64,000 nucleotides of DNA from Planctomycetota bacterium. GTDB lineage: Bacteria > Planctomycetota > Planctomycetia > Isosphaerales > Isosphaeraceae. The stretch lies in contig JAJYWB010000019.1 of NCBI GenBank assembly GCA_021791715.1, positions 1 through 64,000 on the forward strand. Reading direction: 5' to 3'. A model generated the notes under the pieces. The model made no database searches. It was not told where the DNA came from and worked only from the letters and a program-made list of their open reading frames with translations. The translations under genes were made by a program, and so were the position numbers. This document shows positions 37,047 to 46,840 of this stretch, piece after piece (position 1 is the stretch's first letter; every line of letters begins with the position of its first letter).

Positions 37047-39746
37047 TCAACGATCGACTTCGCCCAACACGATGTCGAGACTTCCAAGAATGCCGACGAC
37101 GTCGGCGACGGTGTGCCCAAGGCACATCCGTTCGAGCGCCGTCAGGTTGATGAAGCTCGGACTCCGCACGTGATACCGATACGCCGTCGAAGAACCGTCG
37201 GCCACCACATAATAACCGAGCTCCCCCTTGGGATTCTCAACCCTCGAATAAGCCTCTCCCGCGGGAACTTTGATCTGATAGCTCTTCTTGCCGGGAAGAA
37301 TCGGCCCGTCGGGAAGATCGCGCAAAGCTTGTTTAAGAATCTTCACGCTTTCACGCATCTCGACCAATCGCACGTAATACCGATCGTACAGGTCTCCCTT
37401 CGACCCGGTGATCACGTTGAAATCGAACCGATCGTAAATCGAATAAGGAGCGGCTCGACGCACGTCGTAAGCGACCCCCGAGGCCCGCAAAACGGGACCC
37501 GCGGTCGAATAATTGATCGCATCCTCGCGTGAGAGGACGCCGATCCCGCGGCATCGATCCATCACGATCTCGTTGCGCGAAAGGTAATGATCGAGTTCGT
37601 CGATCTTGCCGTCGAGGCGATCGAAGACGATCCCGTGACACCGCTCGACCCAGCCCGGAGGAAGATCGAACGCGACTCCGCCGAAGCGGAAGTAATTGCA
37701 CATCATTCGACTTCCCGCGGCCCACTCGAAGAGGTCGAGAATCAACTCGCGTTCCTCGATCGCATACAGCGCCGGGGTGAAAAACGCCCCCAGGTCGTTG
37801 AGCAGGAAGCCGATCGACCACATATGGCTGGCGATCCGGGTGAGCTCGGCCATGATCACGCGGATGTACTCGGCGCGCTCGGGGGGCTTGGCGTCGTCAC
37901 CCATCAATTGCTCGACCGCGAGCGCGTAACCGAAGTTGTTCCCCATGCTCGTTAAATAATCGAGCCGATCGGTGAACGGGAAATTCATCAAAAACGTGTT
38001 TCGCTCGCCGATCTTCTCATGATTGCGATGCATGTACCCCATGACGGGCTTGAGCCCGACGATCGTCTCGCCGTCGACTCGCAAATTCATCCGGAACACG
38101 CCGTGCGTACTCGGGTGCTGGGGCCCCATGCTGATGATGAACTGATCGGTGTCGAGTTCGCTGATCTCGACCCCCGACGGGAGGAAATTTTTCCCCTTGG
38201 TGTCGTCGGCCGCGACGAGCGATTTCCAATCGTTATAATCTTTGGGAACCTTGAGATTCGTTCCGTAAGGATTGATCTCCTCGGCGCGAAAATGCCGGCC
38301 GTCCTCCACGCGACTATCAAAAACCTTGGTAGGGCCTTCGTAATAAGGCTCGAGAAAATCTTTCCGCAACGGAAAATACGCGTAGCCGTCCCACATCAAG
38401 ATACGTTTGAGTTCGGGATGTCCAGTGAACTGGATTCCCATCATATCGTAAACTTCTCGTTCCTGGAAATCGGCGCCGCGCCAGATCGAGACGACCGACG
38501 GGAGCTCGCCTTGTCCCTCGGCCTCGTTCACGCGAACGCGCAGCTCGATCACCTTGCCGGGATCGATCGTGCTGTCGAGCTGATAATTGACCTCGATGCA
38601 ATCCTCGTAATGAACGCTTTGGAGGCTGGCGAGATAATCGTAGCGAATCACGTTCTCATCGCGGAGATAAAGGCAGACGTCGATCAGTTTGGCCGCGGGG
38701 ATCAAGAGCCCCGCCTGAACGATCGTCGAAGTTCCGCCGCCGAATTTTTGGTCGAGCCGATCGGAAAGCTGTTTAAGGCCTTCGTCTCCCAGCCAGACGA
38801 GGGTCGGTTTGGCCTCGGCCTTTTTGGGTTTTTTCGCTCCCGGTTTGGCGGCGGGTTTCGCCGCGGGTTCGGCGGGCGCCGCGGCGGGCTCGCCGTCGGT
38901 CGCGGTCGCGGCTTGCGATTTGGCTCGAATCAGATCGATTTTGCTCGGCGCCTTGGGCGCCGCGGCCGCGGGAGCGGCCGACGATTCGACCGCGGCGACC
39001 TCGGGTTGAGGAGCGGGGATCTTGGGGGGCTTGGGCAGATTCGCCTCGTGCGCCTCCATCAAACCCATCGCGGTCTTCTCGGCGGTCGCCTCGAGCAGGC
39101 GAAGGTCGATCAGATCGGGGCCGAGGACGGGAACGGGAACCTCTCGATCGAGCGCCTCCTGATACCACGGAGTGCGCATTTCTTTCTCGCGACCGGGGAG
39201 CAAAAGCGACCCCTTCTCGCCGTCGATCTTCTTTTGCAGCATGATCACGCCGTTGAGCAAAGCCTGCGGCGTGGGAGGACAGCCCGGAATGTAAACATCA
39301 ACAGGCAGGTACTTGTCGATTCCGGATACGACGTTATACCCTTCTTTGAAAGGACCGCCGCCGGTGGCGCACGCGCCCATCGAAATTACATATTTGGGCT
39401 CGGGCATCTGATCGTAAAGGCGGGCGATCATCGGCATCATCGTTTTGGTGACGGTGCCCGAAACGATCATGACGTCGGCCTGACGGGGCGACCCGCGGAA
39501 GACCTCGGCGCCGAACCGCGCGATGTCGAACCGGCTCGACGCGGTGCAGATCATCTCGATCGCGCAACACGCGAGGCCGAATCCCAGCGGCCACAAGCTC
39601 GACCGACGACCCCAATTGTAGAAGGTGTCGATCATATCAAGAAACTTAGGCCAATTTGTCACCAGGACGTGCTGTTCGAGCTCTTTTTGAAGCACGGGAT
39701 CGATTGTCGTGCTCCACTCCGGACGATAGATCGACGCTGTCGTCAT
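37047..39746 (-). CDS. nuoBCD: Fused NADH-quinone oxidoreductase subunits B, C and D
   Basis: This single 899-residue protein joins three complex I subunits. The NuoB part (about 1-235) has the N2-cluster cysteines: Cys60 and Cys61 in GLACCAIEM, one in [11 protein letters not shown] and one in IPGCPPTPQ. An Ala/Pro/Lys linker (about 245-325) follows. The NuoC part contains [22 protein letters not shown]. The NuoD part has [13 protein letters not shown] and ends with the canonical DIVLGEVDR. The start at 39746 removes 12 unlikely residues. Confidence 0.95.
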   Translation of the reverse strand: MTTASIYRPEWSTTIDPVLQKELEQHVLVTNWPKFLDMIDTFYNWGRRSSLWPLGFGLACCAIEMICTASSRFDIARFGAEVFRGSPRQADVMIVSGTVTKTMMPMIARLYDQMPEPKYVISMGACATGGGPFKEGYNVVSGIDKYLPVDVYIPGCPPTPQALLNGVIMLQKKIDGEKGSLLLPGREKEMRTPWYQEALDREVPVPVLGPDLIDLRLLEATAEKTAMGLMEAHEANLPKPPKIPAPQPEVAAVESSAAPAAAAPKAPSKIDLIRAKSQAATATDGEPAAAPAEPAAKPAAKPGAKKPKKAEAKPTLVWLGDEGLKQLSDRLDQKFGGGTSTIVQAGLLIPAAKLIDVCLYLRDENVIRYDYLASLQSVHYEDCIEVNYQLDSTIDPGKVIELRVRVNEAEGQGELPSVVSIWRGADFQEREVYDMMGIQFTGHPELKRILMWDGYAYFPLRKDFLEPYYEGPTKVFDSRVEDGRHFRAEEINPYGTNLKVPKDYNDWKSLVAADDTKGKNFLPSGVEISELDTDQFIISMGPQHPSTHGVFRMNLRVDGETIVGLKPVMGYMHRNHEKIGERNTFLMNFPFTDRLDYLTSMGNNFGYALAVEQLMGDDAKPPERAEYIRVIMAELTRIASHMWSIGFLLNDLGAFFTPALYAIEERELILDLFEWAAGSRMMCNYFRFGGVAFDLPPGWVERCHGIVFDRLDGKIDELDHYLSRNEIVMDRCRGIGVLSREDAINYSTAGPVLRASGVAYDVRRAAPYSIYDRFDFNVITGSKGDLYDRYYVRLVEMRESVKILKQALRDLPDGPILPGKKSYQIKVPAGEAYSRVENPKGELGYYVVADGSSTAYRYHVRSPSFINLTALERMCLGHTVADVVGILGSLDIVLGEVDR

Positions 39747-40066
39747 GGCTCTCGGTTCTGGTAAGGGGAATGGGCGAATCAATTCCAGAAGGTCGGCGAC
39801 GGCCGGGGGGTCGGTCGACTAGACCGAGGGGTCCGCTCCACCTCACGTCGCTTATCCTAATAAGGTCTTTCGCTCGGTTCCAGTGGTCGGTCGCGCCGAT
39901 CGACCGAAAAAACGAAAATCGGCGTCGTTCTCCGCGATTCTCGCTCCGCTCGGCTCGCGGCCGATTCGACGATTCCAAGGCGATTTCGCGCGTTTCGGCG
40001 TCGTTTTTCTCGATCAAATCGCGCCGCGCCTTTCCGCCGACGACCGCGGGGCACATAATAAAGATC

Positions 40067-40282
40067 ATGGATAAACCCCGCCTCCAAATGACCGTCACGG
40101 GTATGCTGGGATTGGTCGCGTGCGTCGCGGTCAATCTTTGGCTGTTTCGTCTCGGCCCGCTCCTGGGAATCCTCGGCTTAAACGTCACCAAACATGTAGT
40201 TATTGCTTATCTTTGTCACGTCGTCGGGGTCGACAAACAAAAACCGAAGCCGGGCGCGATCGCCTCGACTCCGCCGAATTGA
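40067..40282 (+). CDS. Small hypothetical membrane protein
   Basis: This 71-residue protein has one or two hydrophobic segments (about 8-30 and 35-52) and a polar C-terminus. The ATG at 40067 lies inside a longer open frame whose upstream part looks like non-coding sequence. No family is recognised. It is divergent from nuoBCD, with 320 nt between the two starts. Confidence 0.55.
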   Translation: MDKPRLQMTVTGMLGLVACVAVNLWLFRLGPLLGILGLNVTKHVVIAYLCHVVGVDKQKPKPGAIASTPPN

Positions 40283-40606
40283 AACCGCCTGCGACTCCGC
40301 TCGCCGATCGACGAACCGGTCGATCGCGGCTCGACCGTTTTGCTTTCGAGTCGATCGCGAAGCGAACGATCGCAAGCGTTGATTTCGGTGAGCGCGGCGA
40401 GCCTCGCGGCGATTGAAATCGACGTGGAAACCGTTCCTCACTTCGCGTCGGCGTTGTAATTAATCAACAAATCGGCGAATTTGTCTTTCGAGCGGCGATC
40501 GAACGTAGGAAACTTGGGACGTGACGCGGTATCATCCGACTCGTTCGCGGTCGTCGCGCCGCGGGTCGAATCGATCGCGATCCGCTCTCCGGGTTTAGGT
40601 GAACCT
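40283..40606. other. Intergenic gap
   Basis: No gene or clear signal is seen, apart from AGGTGA just upstream of the PilZ ATG at 40607. Confidence 0.4.
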
Positions 40607-40930
40607 ATGTTCGTCGCCCGTCGTGAACCTCGTCGCCGCCTTTCGTTTCCGGCCACGCTCGTTCCGATCGACGTTCGCGGGGGATGTGCGCGGGACGACC
40701 GTCGCGACGAGAAAACGACCGCGATCGTCCTCGACATTAGTTCGAAAGGGATGGGCTTACTGGCCTCGGCGCGTTTCGAGCGGGGCGAAACGATCGTGAT
40801 CTCGATCGACGAGCGGCACGGGCCGAATCGTCGCAGGGTGACGAGCCGACGCGGCGTGATCGTCGACGTGGTTGAAGAACCGTCGGGCTTTCGACTGGGA
40901 ATCTCGTTTGAAAAAGCCGTGGAAGGGTGA
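40607..40930 (+). CDS. PilZ domain protein, 3' end altered by tandem duplication
   Basis: This 107-residue protein has the c-di-GMP binding signatures RREPRRR at the start and DISSKGMG mid-domain. The ATG at 40607 has AGGTGA upstream. Its last 30 codons are the first copy of an 89-bp tandem duplication; because 89 is not a multiple of three, the frame hits TGA right after the junction. Without the duplication the frame would run on into the LspA-like gene. The stop overlaps a GTG (GTGA) that opens the next frame. Confidence 0.82.
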   Translation: MFVARREPRRRLSFPATLVPIDVRGGCARDDRRDEKTTAIVLDISSKGMGLLASARFERGETIVISIDERHGPNRRRVTSRRGVIVDVVEEPSGFRLGISFEKAVEG

Positions 40931-41014
40931 CGAGCCGACGCGGCGTGATCGTCGACGTGGTTGAAGAACCGTCGGGCTTTCGACTGGGAATCTCGTTTGA
41001 AAAAGCCGTGGAAG
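40835..41014 (+). repeat. 89-bp exact tandem duplication
   Basis: Positions 40835-40925 and 40924-41014 are identical over 91 bp, offset by 89 bp. The unit encodes the end of the PilZ domain (TSRRGVIVDVVEEPSGF...). Perfect identity implies a recent event. Confidence 0.95.
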
Positions 41015-41664
41015 CGCCTTCGATCGTCTTTCGAGGCGTCGGTCGCGCGGGCGCCGCGAATATGGCCCGGATCGACCCAGCGTGGGGAACGGAAACGCCT
41101 GAAATGCCAAGTCCAACCCGCAACGTATCGTCCGCTCGCCCGACCCCGCCCGATCTCTTTCAGATCGAACGGAAACGCTTGCGTCATTTCCCTTTGTTTC
41201 AGGCGGTGACGATCGTCGGAATCGCGCTCGATCAGATCACCAAGGCGTCGTTCCTGAGGGCGTTTCGCGCCGCCCTGCCCCACTCGGAATGGCTGCCGAG
41301 GTTCCTCACGCGAACTCCGCTACGGAACTCGGGGGCGCTCGGCGGAGTTCATCCCGCGGCGTCGTGGACGAATTACACGAACATTATCATATGTCTTTTA
41401 TTAACCTCGATGGCGGCGCGGATCGCCTACGACAACCGCAAGCGATGGCGCCGCGCCGACGCCCTGGGCTGGGGGCTATTTCTCGCCGGAACCGCTGGAA
41501 ATCTGATCGATCGCATTTACCTCGGTTACGTGCGCGATTTCATCAGAATCACCGCGGGGGTCGACTGGTACTTGAACCTCGCCGACCTGATGGCGGTTTG
41601 CGGCGTGCTGACGCTGATCGTCGCCAAGGGGCGGTTCCGGCGGAGTTTCCGACCTCTCGATTAA
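40927..41664 (+). CDS. Signal peptidase II-like protein with PilZ-derived N-terminus
   Basis: This 245-residue frame starts at a GTG inside the PilZ stop. Residues 1-30 repeat the PilZ C-terminal sequence, then comes a linker (31-80) and an LspA-like membrane domain. Landmarks are DQITK near residue 100, RNSGALGG, GTAGNLIDRIYLGYVRDF and LNLADLM, so both catalytic Asp residues are present. Internal ATGs in MARIDPAW (near 41062) or MPSPTRNV could be the real start. It could be a second lspA or the C-terminal half of an ancestral PilZ-LspA fusion. Confidence 0.8.
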   Translation: MTSRRGVIVDVVEEPSGFRLGISFEKAVEAPSIVFRGVGRAGAANMARIDPAWGTETPEMPSPTRNVSSARPTPPDLFQIERKRLRHFPLFQAVTIVGIALDQITKASFLRAFRAALPHSEWLPRFLTRTPLRNSGALGGVHPAASWTNYTNIIICLLLTSMAARIAYDNRKRWRRADALGWGLFLAGTAGNLIDRIYLGYVRDFIRITAGVDWYLNLADLMAVCGVLTLIVAKGRFRRSFRPLD

Positions 41665-41668
41665 TCCA

Positions 41669-42346
41669 TTATTTCGAAAGATCTTTGATTTTGATATTTC
41701 GGAATTCGACGACGTCGGAATGCGATTGAAGGCCGATGTAGCCGCGATCGCGTTTGATACCCGGGTGTTGGGCCGCTGCGTCGGCGTGATCGGTCAGATC
41801 GGCGTCGACGATCACGGTTCCGTTGAGCGTCACTTTGATTTTCGGTCCCTTCGCCTCGATCGCGATCGAATTCCACTCGCCCGGCTTTTTGGTGTGTCCG
41901 CGTTTGGCGGCGACGACTCCGTAAATCGAACCGGTATATTGAAACAGTTTCAAATTTTTATATTGTGCGTCGTCGTCGTCGAGGAGTTGAATTTCCATCC
42001 CGGTGTAGGCGGGATCGCCCGATCGCGGCGACCGAATAAAAACGCCCGAGTTTCCGCCGGGTCGCGTCCGATATTCGAGTTGGACGATGAAATCGGCGTA
42101 CTCGCCGTTTGTGCTTAGCCAACCTCCGCCTTCCCCCTGGGTGACGAGCAAGCCGTCCTGGACTTTCCAGTTGCCCGACTTTCCGGCGACGGGGGTCCAA
42201 CCCTCGGTCGTCTTGCCGTCGAAGAGCGAGACGAACGCGTCGGCCGCGGCCAAAGCGGTGGAAAGGCAAATCGTAACGGCCAGGGCGAGCGTTCCGGCCC
42301 GGTGAAACAGGGACGAGCGAATCGAACGAACGCTAGGTAATTTCAT
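41669..42346 (-). CDS. Secreted DUF1080 (3-keto-disaccharide hydrolase-like) protein
   Basis: This 225-residue protein has a signal peptide (to about residue 35) and a concanavalin-like DUF1080 domain: SLFDGKTTEGW at the start, GGWLSTNGEYADFIVQLEYR, GNSGVFIRSP and YIGLQSH near the end. Some members hydrolyse 3-keto sugars; planctomycetes carry many copies. GAGGT precedes the ATG. It is convergent with the LspA-like gene, 4 nt apart. Confidence 0.9.
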   Translation of the reverse strand: MKLPSVRSIRSSLFHRAGTLALAVTICLSTALAAADAFVSLFDGKTTEGWTPVAGKSGNWKVQDGLLVTQGEGGGWLSTNGEYADFIVQLEYRTRPGGNSGVFIRSPRSGDPAYTGMEIQLLDDDDAQYKNLKLFQYTGSIYGVVAAKRGHTKKPGEWNSIAIEAKGPKIKVTLNGTVIVDADLTDHADAAAQHPGIKRDRGYIGLQSHSDVVEFRNIKIKDLSK

Positions 42347-42570
42347 GATGAACCTCGTTGCGAAAGTTTAAGGAAGGATCGCGTGGGGATGACCGAATCG
42401 TCGCCCAGGCGTGCTGAAACCCGCGGGTCGCGCGGGAATCCGGGTTCGCGCGGCGGCGACGGAACGTTAGGATACCCGCGCGTCGGGTCCAAAGTCGACG
42501 AAGCACCCCGAATTGTCGGCGACTCGTCGCTCAGCCCTCCCTCATCCCGGCCGTGAAAAGGAATTCACGC

Positions 42571-42996
42571 ATGACGCTCAAGGAACGAGGCTCGCTGTTG
42601 CTGGTCGAGGATGAGCGCGTTCTCCGCGGTCTCGTGGCGCGTTTCTTGCGCGAAGAGGGCTTCGCGGTCGTTGAAGCCGCGGACGGCCCCGAAGGGGTCG
42701 ACCGGTTCGTCGATTCGGGTCCATTCGACCTCGTGTTGCTCGATCTCAACCTTCCAGGTTTTTCGGGGGTCGAGGTTTGCCGGAGAATCAAACGGCTCGA
42801 ATCGAATCAAAAAGTACTTATTTGTAGCGCCGCGATCATTCCCGGGCTCGAATCGGCGCTCGTCGAGATCGGCGTCGATCGCGACGATTTCCTCACGAAA
42901 CCGTATCACCCCGATGAACTCCTGGCGCGGGTCGACGCCAAGACCGCGGAAGCGACCGCGGCGCTCGCGACTTCTTCGAGCCGGATCGGGCGTTGA
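42571..42996 (+). CDS. Response regulator, receiver domain only
   Basis: This 141-residue protein is a stand-alone CheY-like receiver: acidic pocket Glu13/Asp14, phospho-acceptor Asp58 in LLDLNLPG, and Lys110 in FLTKPYHPDE. There is no output domain, only a short Ala/Ser tail. AAAAGGAATT precedes the ATG at 42571 (an upstream GTG overlaps that site). No histidine kinase lies nearby. Confidence 0.92.
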   Translation: MTLKERGSLLLVEDERVLRGLVARFLREEGFAVVEAADGPEGVDRFVDSGPFDLVLLDLNLPGFSGVEVCRRIKRLESNQKVLICSAAIIPGLESALVEIGVDRDDFLTKPYHPDELLARVDAKTAEATAALATSSSRIGR

Positions 42997-43337
42997 ATTC
43001 CAAGCGGTTCGACCGATCACCGACTTTGCGAAGAGATTGTGTCGACGATTTCGATGAATGTTTAAACGTCGTCCCGATTCGATCTTCGCGGCGATTCGAT
43101 TCGATCGACTCATATTTTTTAATTAGGATTATTATTGACATTAAATCATTTTATGGATTTAGCGGTATGAATCGGCCGCGAACCGCACTGGCGAAGCGGT
43201 CGGTCGTCGATTAAGCTTTAAGATCATTGGAACGGGCGGGATGCGCGATTTCCGTTGGGGTTTCGTTTCGAATATCGATACGCCGGTCGAGCGGCCCATC
43301 CGTTCGGGGTCGGCTTTCCGAGTAAGGACTTGAACTT
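42997..43337. other. Intergenic gap
   Basis: No gene is supported. An AT-rich tract at 43108-43155 contains TTGACA at 43136 and may hold the promoter of the following gene, though no good -10 is in register. Confidence 0.4.
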
Positions 43338-43895
43338 ATGGCAGGCAAACCACGTAATCGCATGGAGTTGCGTCGTCAGTACGAGGCGGCGGAGCCGCTC
43401 GATCCGATGGAGGACGAGGCCGACGACACGTTCGAGGGGGTCGGCGACGACGACGACGAAGGCGAGCCTCGAGCGAAGAAGAAACCGAAGGCGGCGAAAG
43501 CGAAGGCGGTGAAAGCGCCCAAGGCGGCGAAGGCGCCTCGCGCTTCGAAATCGGCCAAGCCTTCGGCGCGGATGAGGATCGTCTGGGCGGTCGTCAACGA
43601 CGCGTTCAAGACGATCGCGACGTTTGAATTCACGCAAAAAGACGCGGCTCTCGCCAAAGCCGAGGAGATGATGCAGAAGGGGAAGGGAACGCACTTCGTT
43701 CAGAAGGTGAAGGAGCCGATGCCCGACGACGCTCCAGGCCTCGGCGCGTCGATTCCGCGTTCGTCGGTCGTCGCTCCCAAGGAGGTCGCCAAGGCGGTCC
43801 CGCTGAAGCCGCGCGAAGCCGACCTTGAAGACGAAGCCGAAGATATCGACGACGACGACGACGATTTCGGCGATATGGACGACGACGACGAATGA
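43338..43895 (+). CDS. Hypothetical protein with basic repeat and poly-Asp tail
   Basis: I do not recognise a function for this 185-residue protein. Its regions are an acidic N-terminus (to 48), a Lys/Ala-rich stretch (49-75) resembling histone H1-like tails, a small folded segment (about 78-125, RIVWAVVNDAFKTIATFEF...AKAEEMM), and a C-terminal run dominated by Asp. The charge alternation suggests binding to nucleic acid or basic proteins. A ribosome site (GTAAGGA) precedes the ATG. Confidence 0.68.
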   Translation: MAGKPRNRMELRRQYEAAEPLDPMEDEADDTFEGVGDDDDEGEPRAKKKPKAAKAKAVKAPKAAKAPRASKSAKPSARMRIVWAVVNDAFKTIATFEFTQKDAALAKAEEMMQKGKGTHFVQKVKEPMPDDAPGLGASIPRSSVVAPKEVAKAVPLKPREADLEDEAEDIDDDDDDFGDMDDDDE

Positions 43896-43935
43896 AGCCG
43901 GTTCCAGGTACCAACCGTTCGCGAAGCGAAAAAAA

Positions 43936-44009
43936 TGGGCGCACGAGGATTCGAACCTCGGACCTCACCCTTATCAGGGGTGCGCTCTAGCCGACTGAGC
44001 TATGCGCCC
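43936..44009 (-). tRNA. tRNA-Ile (anticodon GAT)
   Basis: On the minus strand the 74 nt form a full cloverleaf. The acceptor is GGGCGCA with TGCGCCC and discriminator A. The D-arm is GCTC/GAGC, the anticodon stem CACCC/GGGTG around loop CTGATAA (anticodon GAT), and the T-arm CGAGG-TTCGAAT-CCTCG. No CCA is encoded. Confidence 0.97.
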
Positions 44010-44175
44010 CGCGAACGAGACTATAATAACCGAGCCTTTCGCCGCGTCAACGGTTCGGTCGGCCGGCGACGAAAATTCGTCGATTTCCCGCGGGCGATCG
44101 AAGTTTCGCATATGCATTAAGGATCATAAATCGATCGCCTGAACGACTCCCGCCGAGCGACCGAACGGGAGTCGT

Positions 44176-45441
44176 ATGATCAAGAACTCGTATCCGAATA
44201 TCAAGCGAGCCTCTATGCTTGTCGGCGTGGATTTCGGCGATGAACGGATCGACATCGAAACCTCGGGCGCCGAGGTTCTCGGCGTTTGGACGGGACCCGA
44301 GCGCGTTCCCAGAGAAATGATCGCCGATCAGATACGCTCGGGGCTCGACGATCCGCGGGGATATCCGGCGCTCAAACTCGCGGTCGTACCGGGAGATCGC
44401 GTCGCTCTCGCGGTCGATCATCGCCTCGGCGAGGTGAGCGATTTTCTCGCGGAGATCGTCCGAATCCTCAAGCGCGCGGGGGTCGAACCCGCGTCGATCC
44501 GCGTCGTCGTTCCGGCGCAGCCTCGATTTTCGATCGAAGAGATCAAGGCGAGCGGGATCGTGCTCGAAATCCACGACCCCGACGACCCCTCGACCCTCGC
44601 CTACCTCGCGAGCACCGAGCAAGGTCGACGGATTTATCTCAATAAATCGCTCGTCGACGCCGATTTCACGATGGCGATCGGCGCCGTCTCGCACGACGCG
44701 ATCTTCGGCTTGAAAGGCCCCTGGAGCGTTCTCTTTCCAGGCCTCAGCGATCGCGAAACCATCCGTTCGTTCGCGGCTCATGCGCGCGAACACGAACACG
44801 ATCTCGCCGAACCCGGACGCGAACTCGTCGAATCGTTCGAGGTCGGCAAATTACTCGGTTGTTATCTTCATATGGGAATTGTCGAGGGGATCGCAGGCCC
44901 CGCTCGAGTGCTCGTCGGCGATTGCGCGTCGGTCCACGCGAGCGGATCGCAAGCCTTCGACGCCGCCTGGACCTTTCGCATCGCCGAACCCGCCGAAATC
45001 GTCGTCGCGGGAATCGGCGGCGTCGACGAGCCGAATCGAAACCGTCGCGATCCGGCGGGAATCGCCGAATTCGCCGACGCTCTCGACTCGGCGCGGCGCA
45101 TCGTCCGACGCGGCGGTCGTATCGTTATCCTCTCGCATGTCAATGGACCGATCGGACCCGCGGTCCAAAAACTCGTCGAGATGGGGGACGACCGATCGAG
45201 AACGAAGCTCGCTCGCGAACACGCCGATCTCGTCGATTTCATCGAGGCGAGAAAAATCGCCGCGGCGCTCGCCTGGGCCGATGTCTTCGTCTTCTCGCGG
45301 CTCGATCACGACCTCCTCGACGATCTCTCGATCATCCCGCTCGATAAACCCGAGCAGGCTCGAAAACTCGTCGCCGCGAGCCGGACTTGCGCCTTCCTCG
45401 GCCGCGCCGAACGCACCCGCGGCGAAATCTCGCTCACCTGA
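44176..45441 (+). CDS. LarA-like (DUF2088) protein
   Basis: This 421-residue protein has the two-domain outline of nickel-dependent lactate racemase homologs. PGDRVALAVDHRLGEVSDFLAEIVRIL aligns with the region holding the SDxTRP motif of LarA, and DADFTMAIGAVSHDAIFGLKGPWSVLFPGLSDRETI with its HxxxGxxGG..K..PG core. The exact GGxK pattern that holds the nickel-pincer cofactor is altered, so the reaction may differ. GGGAG precedes the ATG. The YgfZ gene follows after 31 nt. Confidence 0.68.
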   Translation: MIKNSYPNIKRASMLVGVDFGDERIDIETSGAEVLGVWTGPERVPREMIADQIRSGLDDPRGYPALKLAVVPGDRVALAVDHRLGEVSDFLAEIVRILKRAGVEPASIRVVVPAQPRFSIEEIKASGIVLEIHDPDDPSTLAYLASTEQGRRIYLNKSLVDADFTMAIGAVSHDAIFGLKGPWSVLFPGLSDRETIRSFAAHAREHEHDLAEPGRELVESFEVGKLLGCYLHMGIVEGIAGPARVLVGDCASVHASGSQAFDAAWTFRIAEPAEIVVAGIGGVDEPNRNRRDPAGIAEFADALDSARRIVRRGGRIVILSHVNGPIGPAVQKLVEMGDDRSRTKLAREHADLVDFIEARKIAAALAWADVFVFSRLDHDLLDDLSIIPLDKPEQARKLVAASRTCAFLGRAERTRGEISLT

Positions 45442-45472
45442 ACAACAAGATTCCTTGATTGACTGAAATCTT

Positions 45473-46477
45473 ATGATCGGCATCGCCACCATGAACACCG
45501 ATTCCTTGATTCGTCGCCTCGATCGTTCCGCGGACCGCGCACGGCTCGAGATCGCCGGGAAAGATCGCGCGGCGTTTCTCCACAACCTCGCCACCAACGA
45601 GGTCAAAAAACTCGCGCCGGGAACGGGACGCGAGGCGTTCGTCACGACGATCCAGGGGAAAACGCTCGCGTACATCCAACTGCACGTCGCCCCCGACTCG
45701 ATCCTCGTCCGAACCGATCGCGGATCGCTCGAACTCTTGCTCCCCCATTTCCAAAAATACGCGATCTTTAGCGATATCACAATTAACGATCTGCAAGAGT
45801 CTTTTTTTGAATATCATTTGCTTGGAGAGCGCGCGTTCGAAGTCTTCTCGTTCGAGGCGCCCGCTCCCGCCGAGCCTTATTCGATCGCCGCGGGTCGGAT
45901 CGACGAGATCTCGGTTCGCGTAATTCGCGAATCGCCGACGGGACGGCTGGGTGCGACCGTGATCGGCCGCGCCGACGACCGCTCGGCGTTCCTCAAGGCG
46001 CTCGAACAAGCGTGCTCGACCCGCGGGATCGAGCCGACGCCGCTCGACGCCGCCGAGTTCAACGCGATGCGAATCGCCGCGGGAACTCCCGTCTCGGGGG
46101 TCGACGTCAATCCCGACAACCTTCCACAGGAACTCGGACGCGATCAAACAGCGATCAGCTTCACCAAAGGATGCTACCTGGGACAAGAAACCGTCGCTCG
46201 ACTCGACTCGATGGGCCACGTGAATAAGATCTTGCGAGTCGTCGTTTTCGACGTGATCGATCGCCCCCTCCCCGTCGGGACCGTTCTGCTCGCCGAAGGA
46301 AAAACCGCCGGAACAATAACCTCCGCGGAGTTCTCCAAAGAACATAATCGCGTGATTGCGCTCGGTTATCTCAAAATGAATTACGCTTTGGACGGAACGA
46401 TCGTGACGGCGACGCTCGACGGCGCGACGATAACGGCAAGCGTACGGATCCCGCCGCTTCAGACGGCTGCGAGGTGA
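45473..46477 (+). CDS. ygfZ: YgfZ/GcvT-domain folate-binding protein
   Basis: This 334-residue protein has the family signature KGCYLGQE with Cys234, followed by TVARLDSMGHVNK. YgfZ (IBA57-like) helps assemble or repair iron-sulfur clusters using folate. The N-terminal GcvT-like domain includes FLHNLATNEVKKL. An internal ATG at 45491 is an alternative start; neither has a strong ribosome site. Confidence 0.92.
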   Translation: MIGIATMNTDSLIRRLDRSADRARLEIAGKDRAAFLHNLATNEVKKLAPGTGREAFVTTIQGKTLAYIQLHVAPDSILVRTDRGSLELLLPHFQKYAIFSDITINDLQESFFEYHLLGERAFEVFSFEAPAPAEPYSIAAGRIDEISVRVIRESPTGRLGATVIGRADDRSAFLKALEQACSTRGIEPTPLDAAEFNAMRIAAGTPVSGVDVNPDNLPQELGRDQTAISFTKGCYLGQETVARLDSMGHVNKILRVVVFDVIDRPLPVGTVLLAEGKTAGTITSAEFSKEHNRVIALGYLKMNYALDGTIVTATLDGATITASVRIPPLQTAAR

Positions 46478-46558
46478 ACGGCGACCGGTCGATACGCTAA
46501 CAATTCGTTTCGATCGGTCGCCCGAATCGTTTTCTCGGTTACGAACGAGAGCGATCGA

Positions 46559-46840
46559 TCAAGCGATCGCCTCGGCTTCCTGGATCGCGTTCTCGGCGAG
46601 CGCGGCGATCTGAATCATCGTTTGGGGCCCGGGAACTAGCCCCGGAGTTTCGAGGACGAGCAACCCGTACGGAACGGGAGATCGCCGAGCATTCTTACGC
46701 TCGGGATCGGGCTCGACGACGAGACCTAAAAACGTCGTCCCGCGAAATTCGACGCGGACGATCGGACGCGAGGTTCCCTGTTTGAGCCTGATTTCCGCGA
46801 GCCTCGCCTGGCATTGTTCGAGTGTCATCGATTTCGACAT
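46559..46840 (-). CDS. Small hypothetical protein
   Basis: This 93-residue soluble protein has a predicted N-terminal helix (TLEQCQARLAEIRLKQG) and a beta-rich segment (IVRVEFRGTTFLGLVVEPD...GLLVLETPG). No family is recognised. The ATG at 46840 is used, but AAGG lies directly against it; the ATG at 46828 (MTLEQ) has better spacing from that AAGG. Convergent with ygfZ. Confidence 0.55.
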   Translation of the reverse strand: MSKSMTLEQCQARLAEIRLKQGTSRPIVRVEFRGTTFLGLVVEPDPERKNARRSPVPYGLLVLETPGLVPGPQTMIQIAALAENAIQEAEAIA

